A DNA stretch of 64,000 bases, from assembly GCA_021404685.1 (NCBI GenBank), contig QWHC01000013.1, positions 1 through 64,000 of the forward strand, given 5' to 3'. Origin of the DNA: Chloroflexi bacterium CFX4 (GTDB lineage Bacteria > Chloroflexota > Anaerolineae > Aggregatilineales > UBA2796). Under the pieces are notes generated by a model that ran no database searches, was not told the origin of the DNA, and saw only the letters and a list, made by a program, of their open reading frames with translations. The position numbers and the translations under genes were made by a program. Shown here in pieces: positions 16,644-25,155 of this stretch (within the stretch, counting starts at the first letter, position 1; each line of letters opens with the position of its first letter).

Positions 16644-17393
16644 TTAAGCGACGGGCGTTGCACCACTCATGGTGAATGCCATACGGATGAGTTCACGGGT
16701 TTGGGCAGGGAATAGCATAGGCGCATCTGCCTGCAAGTTATAGCCGAACTCCTGCATCTCAACACGGTAGCTTTCTGGGATGGGCGATGACATGCGGAGC
16801 AGCGTCCGTGCGTAGTCGTTCGCCAAATCTGCCTCACTGGTCACACCTTGCCATGCGTAGGCGTCATCCACGGGCTGTTTGAGGATTCTATCGCTGATGA
16901 AGATGTTTTCCACCAAAACGTTGCCGTCAGGCGTCCCCATCTGCATGATGCGCTGCACAATCGGCGTTGGATCATCGCCCTGATACTCACCGTCGGTCAT
17001 ATGGCAGATCAGTGGTGCAGGGTGTGCCTGCATATAGGGCAGTTCTTGCGCCAGCAGATTTTCGGCGGCAAGGAAGGCGGCGGCTGTGTTGGTGCCGCCG
17101 CGTGGCGAGAATTCCGGCACGCCATCGCGCACGAACTGATCAATGGTGCGAATGCCACCAAGCACATCATGCACCTGTGATTCATAGGCATAGACTGCCA
17201 ACCGATAGCGCGGCGCGACCAACTCGCCCTTTGTGGAGCGTGCCACCATCTCGGTAGCGATCTCTTGCAAGGCGTCGGAGACGATCTCGACGCGGCGTTT
17301 ATCACCAAGGGCTTGGCTCATCGAGCCGCTGATGTCTAGCAGGTAAATGATTAAAACCGGCGTGGTTGAAGTTGCCACAGCAGTATAAGGCAT
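16644..17393 (-). CDS. vWA domain protein, TerY-like
   Basis: This 249-aa protein consists almost wholly of a von Willebrand A domain. The MIDAS motif is DISGS (Asp20, Ser22, Ser24), with the threonine in RGGTNTAAAF and the aspartate in CHMTDGEYQGDD. The ATG at 17393 has AAGGAA 9 bases upstream; an ATG at 17411 lacks a ribosome site. No signal peptide is seen, so it is probably cytosolic, as TerY-type proteins are. It is first in the vWA, PP2C, kinase operon and probably scaffolds or senses for the pair. A GC-rich hairpin lies just upstream. Confidence 0.85.
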   Translation of the reverse strand: MPYTAVATSTTPVLIIYLLDISGSMSQALGDKRRVEIVSDALQEIATEMVARSTKGELVAPRYRLAVYAYESQVHDVLGGIRTIDQFVRDGVPEFSPRGGTNTAAAFLAAENLLAQELPYMQAHPAPLICHMTDGEYQGDDPTPIVQRIMQMGTPDGNVLVENIFISDRILKQPVDDAYAWQGVTSEADLANDYARTLLRMSSPIPESYRVEMQEFGYNLQADAPMLFPAQTRELIRMAFTMSGATPVA

Positions 17394-17414
17394 GGGATAG
17401 TGTTCCTTCATCGC

Positions 17415-17438
17415 GGCTGGCGCAGCGCGCAGCCAGCC
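17415..17438. promoter_or_regulatory. GC-rich hairpin upstream of the vWA gene
   Basis: GGCTGGC and GCCAGCC form a 7-bp stem around a GC-rich loop, 20 bases before the vWA start codon. It could be a leader structure for the minus-strand operon. On the plus strand it is followed by four T, but no plus-strand gene precedes it. Confidence 0.3.
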
Positions 17439-17485
17439 TTTTGGGTGAATGCAAGATAAGCAGACTCTACCCTAAGTGCGGCGTT

Positions 17486-17514
17486 TTGGCGAATGCTGTG
17501 CTTAGGGGTATACT
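17486..17514 (+). promoter_or_regulatory. Promoter of the small membrane protein gene
   Basis: TTGGCG, a 17-base spacer and TATACT lie on the plus strand. The predicted start near 17521 gives a leader of about 20 bases before the ATG at 17541. Confidence 0.6.
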
Positions 17515-17540
17515 GCAACTACGCACAGGAAAGGTGATTG

Positions 17541-17912
17541 ATGACACAACGCAGATCGAACACTTCCAGTCGGCGGCGGCAGCGGCGCAACGCACGGCGC
17601 TCACGCGAGCGGCGCTTTGAAATTACGGTCTACTTGCTCATTTTCGGGCTGTTTGCCATCGCCTATTTTCTGCCAAACATCTCGCCTAATTTTGTGGCGT
17701 TGGCAGGTGGCGGCATCCTGACAGGATCAGCGCTGTGGCAGACTGCCAGCGGCTGGCGGGTGAACATCTTCACATGGATAGGTGGCTTATTCCTGCTGGC
17801 AGTGGTCTTTGTGGCATCGCAAGGGCGCGGCGAGATACCGGGCGGCATTCTGCTGCCCATCGGTGTGCTGATCGGTGTGGTGGCAGCCAGTGTTATTGAT
17901 GGCGATCTATAA
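17541..17912 (+). CDS. Small membrane protein with Arg-rich N-terminus, function unknown
   Basis: The product is 123 aa. A very basic stretch of about 25 residues (RRRQRRNARRSRERR) precedes four hydrophobic segments (about 29-44, 50-63, 70-90 and 98-117). AAAGGTG lies before the ATG at 17541. It is the only plus-strand gene in an otherwise minus-strand block, inserted between the J-domain gene and the vWA operon, and has its own promoter. I do not recognise a family. Confidence 0.6.
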   Translation: MTQRRSNTSSRRRQRRNARRSRERRFEITVYLLIFGLFAIAYFLPNISPNFVALAGGGILTGSALWQTASGWRVNIFTWIGGLFLLAVVFVASQGRGEIPGGILLPIGVLIGVVAASVIDGDL

Positions 17913-17924
17913 CCTCGCCGCCTT

Positions 17925-18686
17925 TTAGCCGCCGCGTAAGGTGGCAAGGCGCTCACGGGCAGCTTTGAGCGCTTTTGTTTTCTCAGCCGCTAATGCCTTC
18001 AGCATATCCTCACCGCGTGCGCGTGCCAAGCGCACCGAAATTTTCAGGCGCATCAGCGGGCTGTGCAGCAGTTCGCGGCGCTCGCGGTGCGTCCATTCGA
18101 TCTCCTCGTCCAGTTGTATGCTGATGCGCTGTAGATCGGCGTAGCTCTCAGTGCGCGGCGCGGCATCTGCCACAAGGCGTTCGGAAGGCGCTTCGGCAAG
18201 GGCTTGCAGCGCGGATAAGTCCTTCTCGCGGTAGGCGGCATTGATGCGTGCCATGAGCGCCGTATAGCGCGCTTTTTGTTCAGGATCGCTCACAGTATCC
18301 GGGTGAAATTGGCGTGCCAAGCGGCGGTAGAGCGCACGCAGATCATCCTCATTGGCGGCAGGCGCCTGTGGCGTGATGACCTCATAAGTCTCGCTGCCGC
18401 GGTTAGGATCGGTGCGCGCCGCGAAATATTCGGCAAAGGAGCGGAACTCGCCGCCGAATAAATCTTCGTCGGTGCGTGGTTTGCCCTGCCGTGCGCGCTC
18501 TAGCTCACTGATTGCCGATTCGACCAGTCCGATCTCTGTCTCAATGCGCCCAACCACCTGCTCATATTCAGTAACAAAGCCTTCCAAATCGGTTTGCAAG
18601 GCGAACAGTTCAGCGCGCAGCTCATAGAGCGCGGCGCGTTTCAGGTCAATTTCAGCGCGCAGGCGCTCAAGGTTTGGTGTGGTCAT
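17925..18686 (-). CDS. J-domain protein flanked by coiled coils
   Basis: This 253-aa cytosolic protein begins with a coiled coil (5-67). A J-domain follows at about 112-160, with RALYRRLARQFHPD holding the HPD motif at 128-130 and a following helix INAAYREKDL. A second charged helical region spans 180-250. It resembles DnaJ-class co-chaperones that recruit DnaK, but has no Gly/Phe or zinc-finger region. Its ATG overlaps the stop of the upstream GT39 gene (ATGA), so the two are translationally coupled. The client is unknown. Confidence 0.78.
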   Translation of the reverse strand: MTTPNLERLRAEIDLKRAALYELRAELFALQTDLEGFVTEYEQVVGRIETEIGLVESAISELERARQGKPRTDEDLFGGEFRSFAEYFAARTDPNRGSETYEVITPQAPAANEDDLRALYRRLARQFHPDTVSDPEQKARYTALMARINAAYREKDLSALQALAEAPSERLVADAAPRTESYADLQRISIQLDEEIEWTHRERRELLHSPLMRLKISVRLARARGEDMLKALAAEKTKALKAARERLATLRGG

Positions 18687-20848
18687 GGTCGCTCATAGAC
18701 GTAAAAGGCAGGTGTGCCATCTTCGATCAGGAAAACACGCCGAAAATGCCCATTGGGATAAACAACCATCAGCCGCCTTAAATCCTCAAGACGCGCCAAA
18801 CCTGCAAAAATGGCGAAAGGCTGTTGCCCGTCAAGCGTTGCTAGCCCTTGTAAGTCATAGATCAGGTATGGGCGACCGCTCATCAAGTAGCGCACCACAA
18901 GCGTATTCTCCACGCCAGTGGCAAGGTCTTCGATCAGCACCACTTGGCGCCCGTTGTGATGTGCCTGAAGCATTTCGCGGGCAAGGGCATTGGTGGTTTG
19001 GTTGGGGCGGTTAACCAAGCCTTTGCTCGTTGGCACATAAACAGCCAAGTAATACCAAAGGTTACCAAGACAGACCATCAGACCAATACCCACCAAGATC
19101 GTGTTGAGGGCGTGAGGACGCTTGAGATGCTCAGCAAGTGTATTGGCGATCAGCAGCACACCGACGCCAACAAAGATGGCAAAGGCGCTATCAGCGATCA
19201 AGTAGCGCTGAAAATGCGGCGGCGAATGGCTCATTGTCGAGCCGAGAAAGATAACTGCCACCGCCCAGCCCATCGGCAGCGACCATTTCGGATGCCGCCA
19301 CATGAGGCGCGCAACCAGCAGCACGCCGACTAAAAAGAACGGCACCCCAAAAACACCAATCAGGCTGCTGCCGCCGTAATCGTACCAGCCCGCCAGATCG
19401 CCAAACCAAATCGGCGCGAGGAAGGAGTTCCGCACCTGTTCCCAAAGGTACTGACCAATATTCTGACCACTCGCCACGATGTTATCCCACTGCCCACTCA
19501 CAAAGATATTGGTGATGGTGCGTGTGGTGATTGGTTGCTGGTTTGCCAACAGGTAGTAGTGGTGCGGTACGAGGATCACAAAGGCGGCGGCGGGCAAAAT
19601 GAGCAGTTGCCGCCACTGACGGGCGATGATTGAACGCTCACGGAGCCATAGCCAGAAGATCAAGCCAAGCATGATGAACGGAATTGCCCGCCCGCCGATA
19701 TAGAAAAGCTGCGACATGCCCAGCGCCATACCACTCAGGGCGAAATCTACCGTTGATCCGCGCCGCAAGCCGCGCAGCAGCAAATAAAACGCCAGTGCCG
19801 CAAAGAGCGGATCGCCCGGCTGATTGAGCGCTAAGCGCCCAAACTGCACATGGAACGACCACGCGATGACAAACAGCGCGCTTGCCAAGCCGATCCGCCA
19901 GCCGCCGAGTTCCCTGCCGAGCAGGTAGATCACTACGACGGTTAGCGCGCTAAAAATGGCTGCCCACAAGCGCGCTGCCGCCACCGTCGGACCAAACAAG
20001 CCGATAGCGATGCCGATGAGTGCTTGGTAAAGCCGCACCCAAGAGAGGACGCCCGGCGCAAACGGCGAGGTGAGGAAGTTCTGCCGCAGCAGGTTGACGC
20101 CTTCTTCAGGGAACATTGCCTCATCTTGATCGAACAGGTAAGGCACATTCTCAAGGTTGACGGCGCGCATCAGCAAGGCACCGATCAGCAGCGCGGCAAG
20201 CAGCCACCACTCCCAACGCGCCAACGGAAAAGTGTTCGGATGCTGGCTGCCCATTGGTAAGGGCTTGACCGCTTGAATGAAAGCGATCATGCCTAGCGCC
20301 CAAGTCAGCAACTGCTCGCCCATGTAGGTGACGGGTGGTTCGTGTGCGCCGCGCCATGCCGTGAAAGCAATCAGCCCAACCGAGAGCGCCATCCAGCGCC
20401 ACTGGATTTTGAAGGGCTGCACAGCGGCGGGCTGCTCAATTTTTAGCGGCAGCGGCAGCGAAACACCATACGCCGCAAAAAAGACCATGCCCGCGCCAAT
20501 GCCTAACAGGGTGATTGCGCTGGTCACGCTCGGCGAATCGAGTGGCGCGCCGCTAAGCTGCACCCCACCTACATAAAGCGTTGCCACACCGCCCAACAAC
20601 AGTGCAATTTGTCCCCAGCGCGCCTCGCGCAGGGCGCCCAAGCCGCCCACCACTTGCCCAAAACGCACTTGTGTTGTGCCAATGGCGCCAAGCTGAGTCA
20701 GTTTCAGTTGGCGGGCAAAGAGCGCGACCACCATAGAGCCAATGCTCAAGATGAGGAAAGCAGTTGGTACCTGCTGAATAGGCAGCAAAAGCAGCGGCAG
20801 CAGCACGCACGCCACCAGAACGCTGCCAAAAATTATCCAACGCATCAC
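18683..20848 (-). CDS. GT39/PMT-type membrane glycosyltransferase
   Basis: This 721-aa polytopic protein has an N-terminal block of about five hydrophobic segments, then a GT-C fold. The first extracytoplasmic loop contains NVPYLFDQDEAMFPEEG, with the acidic Asp-Glu pair expected in PMT_2-like enzymes. Several further membrane segments and a soluble C-terminal domain follow. Such enzymes move sugars from polyprenyl-phosphate donors on the outer face of the membrane. GTG at 20848 or ATG at 20845 may start it; GGA lies 10 bases before the GTG. It overlaps the J-domain gene by 4 bases. Substrate unknown. Confidence 0.78.
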   Translation of the reverse strand: MMRWIIFGSVLVACVLLPLLLLPIQQVPTAFLILSIGSMVVALFARQLKLTQLGAIGTTQVRFGQVVGGLGALREARWGQIALLLGGVATLYVGGVQLSGAPLDSPSVTSAITLLGIGAGMVFFAAYGVSLPLPLKIEQPAAVQPFKIQWRWMALSVGLIAFTAWRGAHEPPVTYMGEQLLTWALGMIAFIQAVKPLPMGSQHPNTFPLARWEWWLLAALLIGALLMRAVNLENVPYLFDQDEAMFPEEGVNLLRQNFLTSPFAPGVLSWVRLYQALIGIAIGLFGPTVAAARLWAAIFSALTVVVIYLLGRELGGWRIGLASALFVIAWSFHVQFGRLALNQPGDPLFAALAFYLLLRGLRRGSTVDFALSGMALGMSQLFYIGGRAIPFIMLGLIFWLWLRERSIIARQWRQLLILPAAAFVILVPHHYYLLANQQPITTRTITNIFVSGQWDNIVASGQNIGQYLWEQVRNSFLAPIWFGDLAGWYDYGGSSLIGVFGVPFFLVGVLLVARLMWRHPKWSLPMGWAVAVIFLGSTMSHSPPHFQRYLIADSAFAIFVGVGVLLIANTLAEHLKRPHALNTILVGIGLMVCLGNLWYYLAVYVPTSKGLVNRPNQTTNALAREMLQAHHNGRQVVLIEDLATGVENTLVVRYLMSGRPYLIYDLQGLATLDGQQPFAIFAGLARLEDLRRLMVVYPNGHFRRVFLIEDGTPAFYVYERP

Positions 20849-20871
20849 GCTTGCTTATTCCTTGATGCTAG

Positions 20872-20900
20872 TTGATCTTATTATTACTTTAGCATACAAT
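20872..20900 (+). promoter_or_regulatory. Promoter of the PucR-type regulator
   Basis: TTGATC, a 17-base spacer and TACAAT lie on the plus strand, about 128 bases before the start codon at 21035. The same AT-rich stretch probably also serves the divergent GT39 gene. Confidence 0.6.
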
Positions 20901-21034
20901 GTCGGTTAAGAAGCCTTTGTGCGGATCGCACAACAAACGATCCCTAAAGATTATACAGTGTGGATAAAGCGCGCCACCCAACGGCTTCGTAAAATTTCGT
21001 TAACTTCTTGCAAGAACACTTTGGGAGACTGCTC

Positions 21035-21898
21035 GTGACCGATCAACAACAAGCGATCAACGCCGTAACGCAGCCCAGCCGCGCCCTAACCTTTCGCAGC
21101 GCTCGCGCCGAGTGGCTCTATCGTTGGTTGGACGGTGAATTGCCGGACGCTGCTTTGCTAGAGCAGTATGGCTTTCAGCCAACACACTATTATGCTGTCG
21201 TGATTTACCGCCCAATCCTCTTTCCCGATCCCTCTTCAACGCAAGCAGCCAATAGCACGCAGTTTGCGGCTTTTCTGCACGTCGAGGCAAACCGACGCGG
21301 CATCAACGGACCTGTGCTTGCCTATGATAATAACGCCGCCGTGCTGTTTCATCCAATTGAAGACCCACAGCAAACCACACGCCTGAAGCGCAAAACTGAA
21401 GAGATTCGCAAACAACTTTCAGCCCGCCTGAACGGCGCCGATATTCATTGCGGCGTTGGTCGCCCCGCTTGCGGCATGGATGCCCTGCGCCATTCTTTTC
21501 ATGAAGCAGAGCAGGCACTCCGCCTGAGCGACGAATTACAGATGCAAGCCCGCGCAACCTTCTTCGGTAATTCCAGTCTGTTCATGCTGCTGCGTTCTTT
21601 GAAAAGCCCTGAAGAATTAGAGCGATTTTGCATGAATTGGCTGGCAGACCTGATCGGCTACGATGCACGCCAACACAGCGACCTGCTCGAAACGCTGCGC
21701 GCCTACTTTGCCAACAACGGCAACACGGCGCTCACCGCCAAAGAATTGCGGATTCACCGCAATACGCTTGCCTATCGGCTGAACCGCATTGCGGAGATCA
21801 CGCGCCTTGATCTGGAAGATGCCGATGTGCGCCTAAATTTGCACCTTGCCCTTAAAGCCTACGAAGTGCTGATGGCGCCGGCTTCCGTCTCGTTCTGA
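21035..21898 (+). CDS. PucR/CdaR-type transcriptional regulator
   Basis: This 287-aa protein ends in the PucR C-terminal HTH: LLETLRAYFANNGN, then ALTAKELRIHRNTLAYRLNR, and a final helix ending LHLALKAYEVL. The middle part has a GGDEF-like fold common to CdaR-type regulators (HCGVGRPACGMDALRHSFHEAEQAL). The N-terminal ~40 residues are unlike a known sensor domain. GTG at 21035 is chosen for GGGAG about 8 bases upstream; a TTG at 21008 has none. A strong terminator follows, so it is monocistronic. Regulated genes cannot be named. Confidence 0.82.
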   Translation: MTDQQQAINAVTQPSRALTFRSARAEWLYRWLDGELPDAALLEQYGFQPTHYYAVVIYRPILFPDPSSTQAANSTQFAAFLHVEANRRGINGPVLAYDNNAAVLFHPIEDPQQTTRLKRKTEEIRKQLSARLNGADIHCGVGRPACGMDALRHSFHEAEQALRLSDELQMQARATFFGNSSLFMLLRSLKSPEELERFCMNWLADLIGYDARQHSDLLETLRAYFANNGNTALTAKELRIHRNTLAYRLNRIAEITRLDLEDADVRLNLHLALKAYEVLMAPASVSF

Positions 21899-21930
21899 AA
21901 CAAGTTCGACTCTCTACAACAAAGGCACAC

Positions 21931-21964
21931 AAGCCCTTCTGCACTGTAAGAAGGGCTTTGTTTT
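21931..21964 (+). terminator. Rho-independent terminator after the PucR-type gene
   Basis: AAGCCCTTCT and AGAAGGGCTT form a perfect 10-bp stem with an 8-base loop, followed by TGTTTT. Confidence 0.85.
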
Positions 21965-21998
21965 GCCCTAAGTGTTGGCTTAGCGTAGGGAGAGCGTC

Positions 21999-22028
21999 TT
22001 AACAGATCGGCATGGGGCGCGCTATAAT
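21999..22028 (+). promoter_or_regulatory. Promoter of the MoxR gene
   Basis: TTAACA, an 18-base spacer and a perfect TATAAT lie 44 bases before the start codon at 22072. Confidence 0.65.
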
Positions 22029-22071
22029 TATGCTTATCCTATCCACCTGAAACGCTGTTTAACGAGAGCGC

Positions 22072-23025
22072 ATGAAAGCCATTCAAACTGTTGCCGAACG
22101 CCTGATCGAGAATGTAAGCCGTGTCATCATCGGCAAACGCAATGAAATCCGCCTGACTGTGATCGGCTTATTGTGTCAAGGGCATGTGCTGCTAGAGGAC
22201 GTGCCGGGCGTCGGCAAGACCATGCTAGCAAAGGCACTTGCCCGTTCCATTGGCTGCACCTTCAGCCGCATTCAATTCACGCCGGACATGTTGCCTTCCG
22301 ATGTCACAGGCGTCTCGGTTTTTAACCAACAGACCCGCGAATTTGAATTCCGCGCCGGACCGATCTTTGCCCAAGTCGTACTTGCTGATGAGATCAACCG
22401 CGCCACACCCAAAACGCAAGCTGCCCTGCTGGAGGCAATGGAAGAACGCCAAGTGACCGTGGACGGCATCACCTATCAGGTTGAGCCGCCTTTTATGGTG
22501 CTTGCTACCCAAAATCCGATTGAATATGAGGGCACTTTTCCGCTGCCAGAGGCGCAGCTAGACCGCTTCCTGCTGCGGCTGCGCTTAGGCTACCCCACGC
22601 CCCAGGAAGAGATGGCGATGCTGGACGCACAGCAAATCCGCCATCCGCTGACCAGCATTGGGCAAGTGCTGAGCGTTGAAGAATTGCTCAACACCCAGCG
22701 GCTGATCCGTAATGTAGCAGTCAGTGAGGACGTGAAGCGCTACATCATCGAGATTGTGACCGCCACACGCCACCATCCTGATATTTATCTCGGTGCAAGT
22801 CCGCGTGGCGCGCTGGCGCTCTACCGAACGGCACAAGCCCGCGCCGCCATCGCCGGGCGCGATCATGTCATCCCGGATGATGTGAAAGCGCTGGCTGAAG
22901 CAACCTTAGCGCACCGCGTCATCGTCGGACCGTCTGCTCGCCTGAAAGAAATCACCGCCCGCGCTATCATTCAAAGTATGTTGGCAGCACTGCCCGTACC
23001 CGGCGCCAGCCCTATCCGTGTGTGA
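22072..23025 (+). CDS. MoxR-family AAA+ ATPase
   Basis: This 317-aa cytosolic AAA+ ATPase has Walker A GVGKT (46-50), Walker B VLADEIN (Asp106, Glu107), sensor 1 ATQNP and the MoxR-specific [19 protein letters not shown] segment (here [15 protein letters not shown]). A lid domain with [12 protein letters not shown] follows. MoxR proteins act as chaperones that mature or activate partner complexes, usually with vWA/DUF58 proteins encoded next to them. Here no DUF58 or vWA gene follows; the next gene encodes a LysM lipoprotein and nearly overlaps. The nearest vWA gene is about 5 kb away, in the minus-strand TerY-P cassette. Confidence 0.93.
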   Translation: MKAIQTVAERLIENVSRVIIGKRNEIRLTVIGLLCQGHVLLEDVPGVGKTMLAKALARSIGCTFSRIQFTPDMLPSDVTGVSVFNQQTREFEFRAGPIFAQVVLADEINRATPKTQAALLEAMEERQVTVDGITYQVEPPFMVLATQNPIEYEGTFPLPEAQLDRFLLRLRLGYPTPQEEMAMLDAQQIRHPLTSIGQVLSVEELLNTQRLIRNVAVSEDVKRYIIEIVTATRHHPDIYLGASPRGALALYRTAQARAAIAGRDHVIPDDVKALAEATLAHRVIVGPSARLKEITARAIIQSMLAALPVPGASPIRV

Positions 23026-23032
23026 TGTCCTT

Positions 23033-24628
23033 ATGCTTGGCACCCGCTCCAATGCCCTGCTCTGGTTGCTGATCTTACTCGGCGTGACGGCGCTTGCCTG
23101 CGCGCAGAGCGCCGCGCCCGTCTTATATGTGACTGCCACACCGCAGCGCCTTGTGCCTAGCGCGGAAGCGCCGCTGCCTAATCCGTTTTTGCCCACACCC
23201 ACGCCCATCGGCGCAACCGCAACCGCCATCCAGCCAACGCCCAACCCGCCCAACCAAATTGCCATGAATGCCGCACCGCAGCCCTACACCATTCAGCAAG
23301 GCGATACGCTCTCGGGTTTGGCAGCGCTCTACGGCACAACCGTCGGCGAAATTCTGCGCTTGAACTCAAACCTGAATGAAAACAGCGTGCTGGCGGTTGG
23401 GCAGATCATCACCATGCCCGGCAGACCGACCCAAACCACGCCGAACTTTAAGATCATCCCCGATAGCGAGTTGGTCTATTCGCCTGCCCTCAAAGGCTTT
23501 GATGTCGCCACCTATATTCGCTTTCAGCCCGGCTTCATCCGCGTCTATTCTGAGGATGTGGGTGGCGGGCGCTTTATGAGTGGCGCGGAGATTGTCCAGT
23601 TCATTGCCCAGAGCGCCAGTGTGAATCCGCGCTTGCTGCTGGCGCTTCTGGAATACCGCAGCGGCTGGATCACCAACCCGGTGCCAGCCGGCGACGCAAT
23701 GACCTACCCAATGGGCAACCGCAACGAACGCGCTCGCAGCCTGCTCAGCCAACTGGACTGGGCAGCCGCACAGCTAAACGGTGGTTACTACGGCTGGCGC
23801 ACACGCGGACTCAGCACCTTAGAATTTGCCGACCGTTCACGGCTTGCCTTTGCGCCGGAACTGAACGGTGGCACAGTCGGCGTTCAGAACTACCTCGCCC
23901 GTTCCGCACGTGATCGCAACCAATGGCTGCTGGATGTTAGCCCACAAGGCTTCTTCACAACCTACATGGCGCTCTTTGGCGATCCGTTCCGCTATGCGGT
24001 TGAGCCTATTGTGCCACCTGATCTCAGGCAGCCTGAATTAGCGCTGCCCTTCCCACGCGGCGAGATTTGGTACCTCACCTCAGGCCCGCACGGCGGCTGG
24101 GATGCGCGCCAAAGTGGTTGGGCAGCCATAGATTTTGCGCCGCCCAAACCGCCGGATGCTATCCTGAACACGCAAGGCAACTGCTACGTCTCGCCTAATT
24201 TCACCACCAGCATGGCAGCCGGCTTAGTCGTCCGCAGTGGCGATGGTGTGGTGGTCGTTGATCTGGATATGGATGGTGATGAGCGCACCGGCTGGACGTT
24301 GGTCTATTTGCATGTGGCAGATGCCGACCGCACGGCGGCTGGCACGGTGGTGCAGGTTGGCAGTCCTATTGGGCGTCCATCCTGTCAGGGACTCTACCTC
24401 AACTCGCTCGGCACGCATGTGCATATCGCACGGCGCTACAACGGCGAATGGATCGTAGCAGACTGCCCTGCCTGCCTGCCTGGTGTGCCAAATGTGCCAT
24501 TCGTGATGAGTGGTTGGGAACTAAAAGGCTACGTGGGACAGGTTTATCAGGGCTATTTGCAGAAGGAAGGGCAGATACGCCGCGCCGAACAAGGGCGCGA
24601 CGATCCGACCAATCAGGTGCAGTGGTAG
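23033..24628 (+). CDS. Exported LysM and M23-like peptidase domain protein, probable lipoprotein
   Basis: This 531-aa exported protein starts with a hydrophobic signal (NALLWLLILLGVTALACAQ) whose Cys23 may be lipidated, although the lipobox is imperfect. A Pro/Thr-rich linker precedes one LysM domain (about 85-128, PYTIQQGDTLSGLAALYGTT), which binds peptidoglycan or similar glycans. The C-terminal ~170 residues look like an M23/LytM fold: HGGWD then AIDFAPP, VYLHVAD and GTHVHIARR with HxH. ATG at 23033 is preferred over GTG at 23018, which overlaps moxR; neither has a clear ribosome site, so coupling to moxR translation is likely. A cell-envelope hydrolase or inactive homologue is expected. 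Confidence 0.78.
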   Translation: MLGTRSNALLWLLILLGVTALACAQSAAPVLYVTATPQRLVPSAEAPLPNPFLPTPTPIGATATAIQPTPNPPNQIAMNAAPQPYTIQQGDTLSGLAALYGTTVGEILRLNSNLNENSVLAVGQIITMPGRPTQTTPNFKIIPDSELVYSPALKGFDVATYIRFQPGFIRVYSEDVGGGRFMSGAEIVQFIAQSASVNPRLLLALLEYRSGWITNPVPAGDAMTYPMGNRNERARSLLSQLDWAAAQLNGGYYGWRTRGLSTLEFADRSRLAFAPELNGGTVGVQNYLARSARDRNQWLLDVSPQGFFTTYMALFGDPFRYAVEPIVPPDLRQPELALPFPRGEIWYLTSGPHGGWDARQSGWAAIDFAPPKPPDAILNTQGNCYVSPNFTTSMAAGLVVRSGDGVVVVDLDMDGDERTGWTLVYLHVADADRTAAGTVVQVGSPIGRPSCQGLYLNSLGTHVHIARRYNGEWIVADCPACLPGVPNVPFVMSGWELKGYVGQVYQGYLQKEGQIRRAEQGRDDPTNQVQW

Positions 24629-24631
24629 GCG

Positions 24632-25147
24632 CTATGCCCGTTCGGCGCGGTGCTTGCTGAAATACACCTGCCAAGCGCCGCAGCCTGCGATGAAGGGCTG
24701 CATCATCGCCTGTTCCGCCTGTACGGTATGCATGAGATCATGCCCTGCCCATTCGTGCAGCATCTCCGCCAACGAAACAATGCCCAGCTCAGCATGGCGC
24801 GCATGGCGATCTAAATCAGCCGTCGTGAGTGTCTCTAGCAAAGTCAGCGACTCAGCACGTAGGGCGGCAAACGCTGAAATCATCTCCATCATGCTGTGTT
24901 TGGGCGGTGTGCCTTCACGGTCAGGGTCAAACGCCTCAAAATCTTGCCCTGCCAAAAAGCTACGCACACGGACGGGAAAGACGTAGCGCTCAGTGTCAAT
25001 CAGGTGGCTCAGAACTGCTACGGCTGACCATTCGCCCACCGATGGGATGTAATTTAGCAGATCGGGCGGATAGCTTTCGGCAAAAGCCTGCCAGCGGCTG
25101 GGTGTGCTTCGCAGAACGGCAATTACAGCGGTGAGCAAATTATCCAT
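24632..25147 (-). CDS. DinB superfamily protein
   Basis: This 171-aa four-helix-bundle protein of the DinB/YfiT metal-binding superfamily has metal-ligand candidates: the His in VLSHLIDTERYV and the pair in EWAGHDLMHTVQAEQ. Family members act as thiol-dependent transferases or are induced by damage, but most have no known substrate. It is convergent with the LysM gene, with 3 bases between stops, and lies 8 bases downstream of a lipoprotein gene on the same strand, so the two may be co-transcribed. Confidence 0.82.
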   Translation of the reverse strand: MDNLLTAVIAVLRSTPSRWQAFAESYPPDLLNYIPSVGEWSAVAVLSHLIDTERYVFPVRVRSFLAGQDFEAFDPDREGTPPKHSMMEMISAFAALRAESLTLLETLTTADLDRHARHAELGIVSLAEMLHEWAGHDLMHTVQAEQAMMQPFIAGCGAWQVYFSKHRAERA

Positions 25148-25155
25148 TGGGCAGG

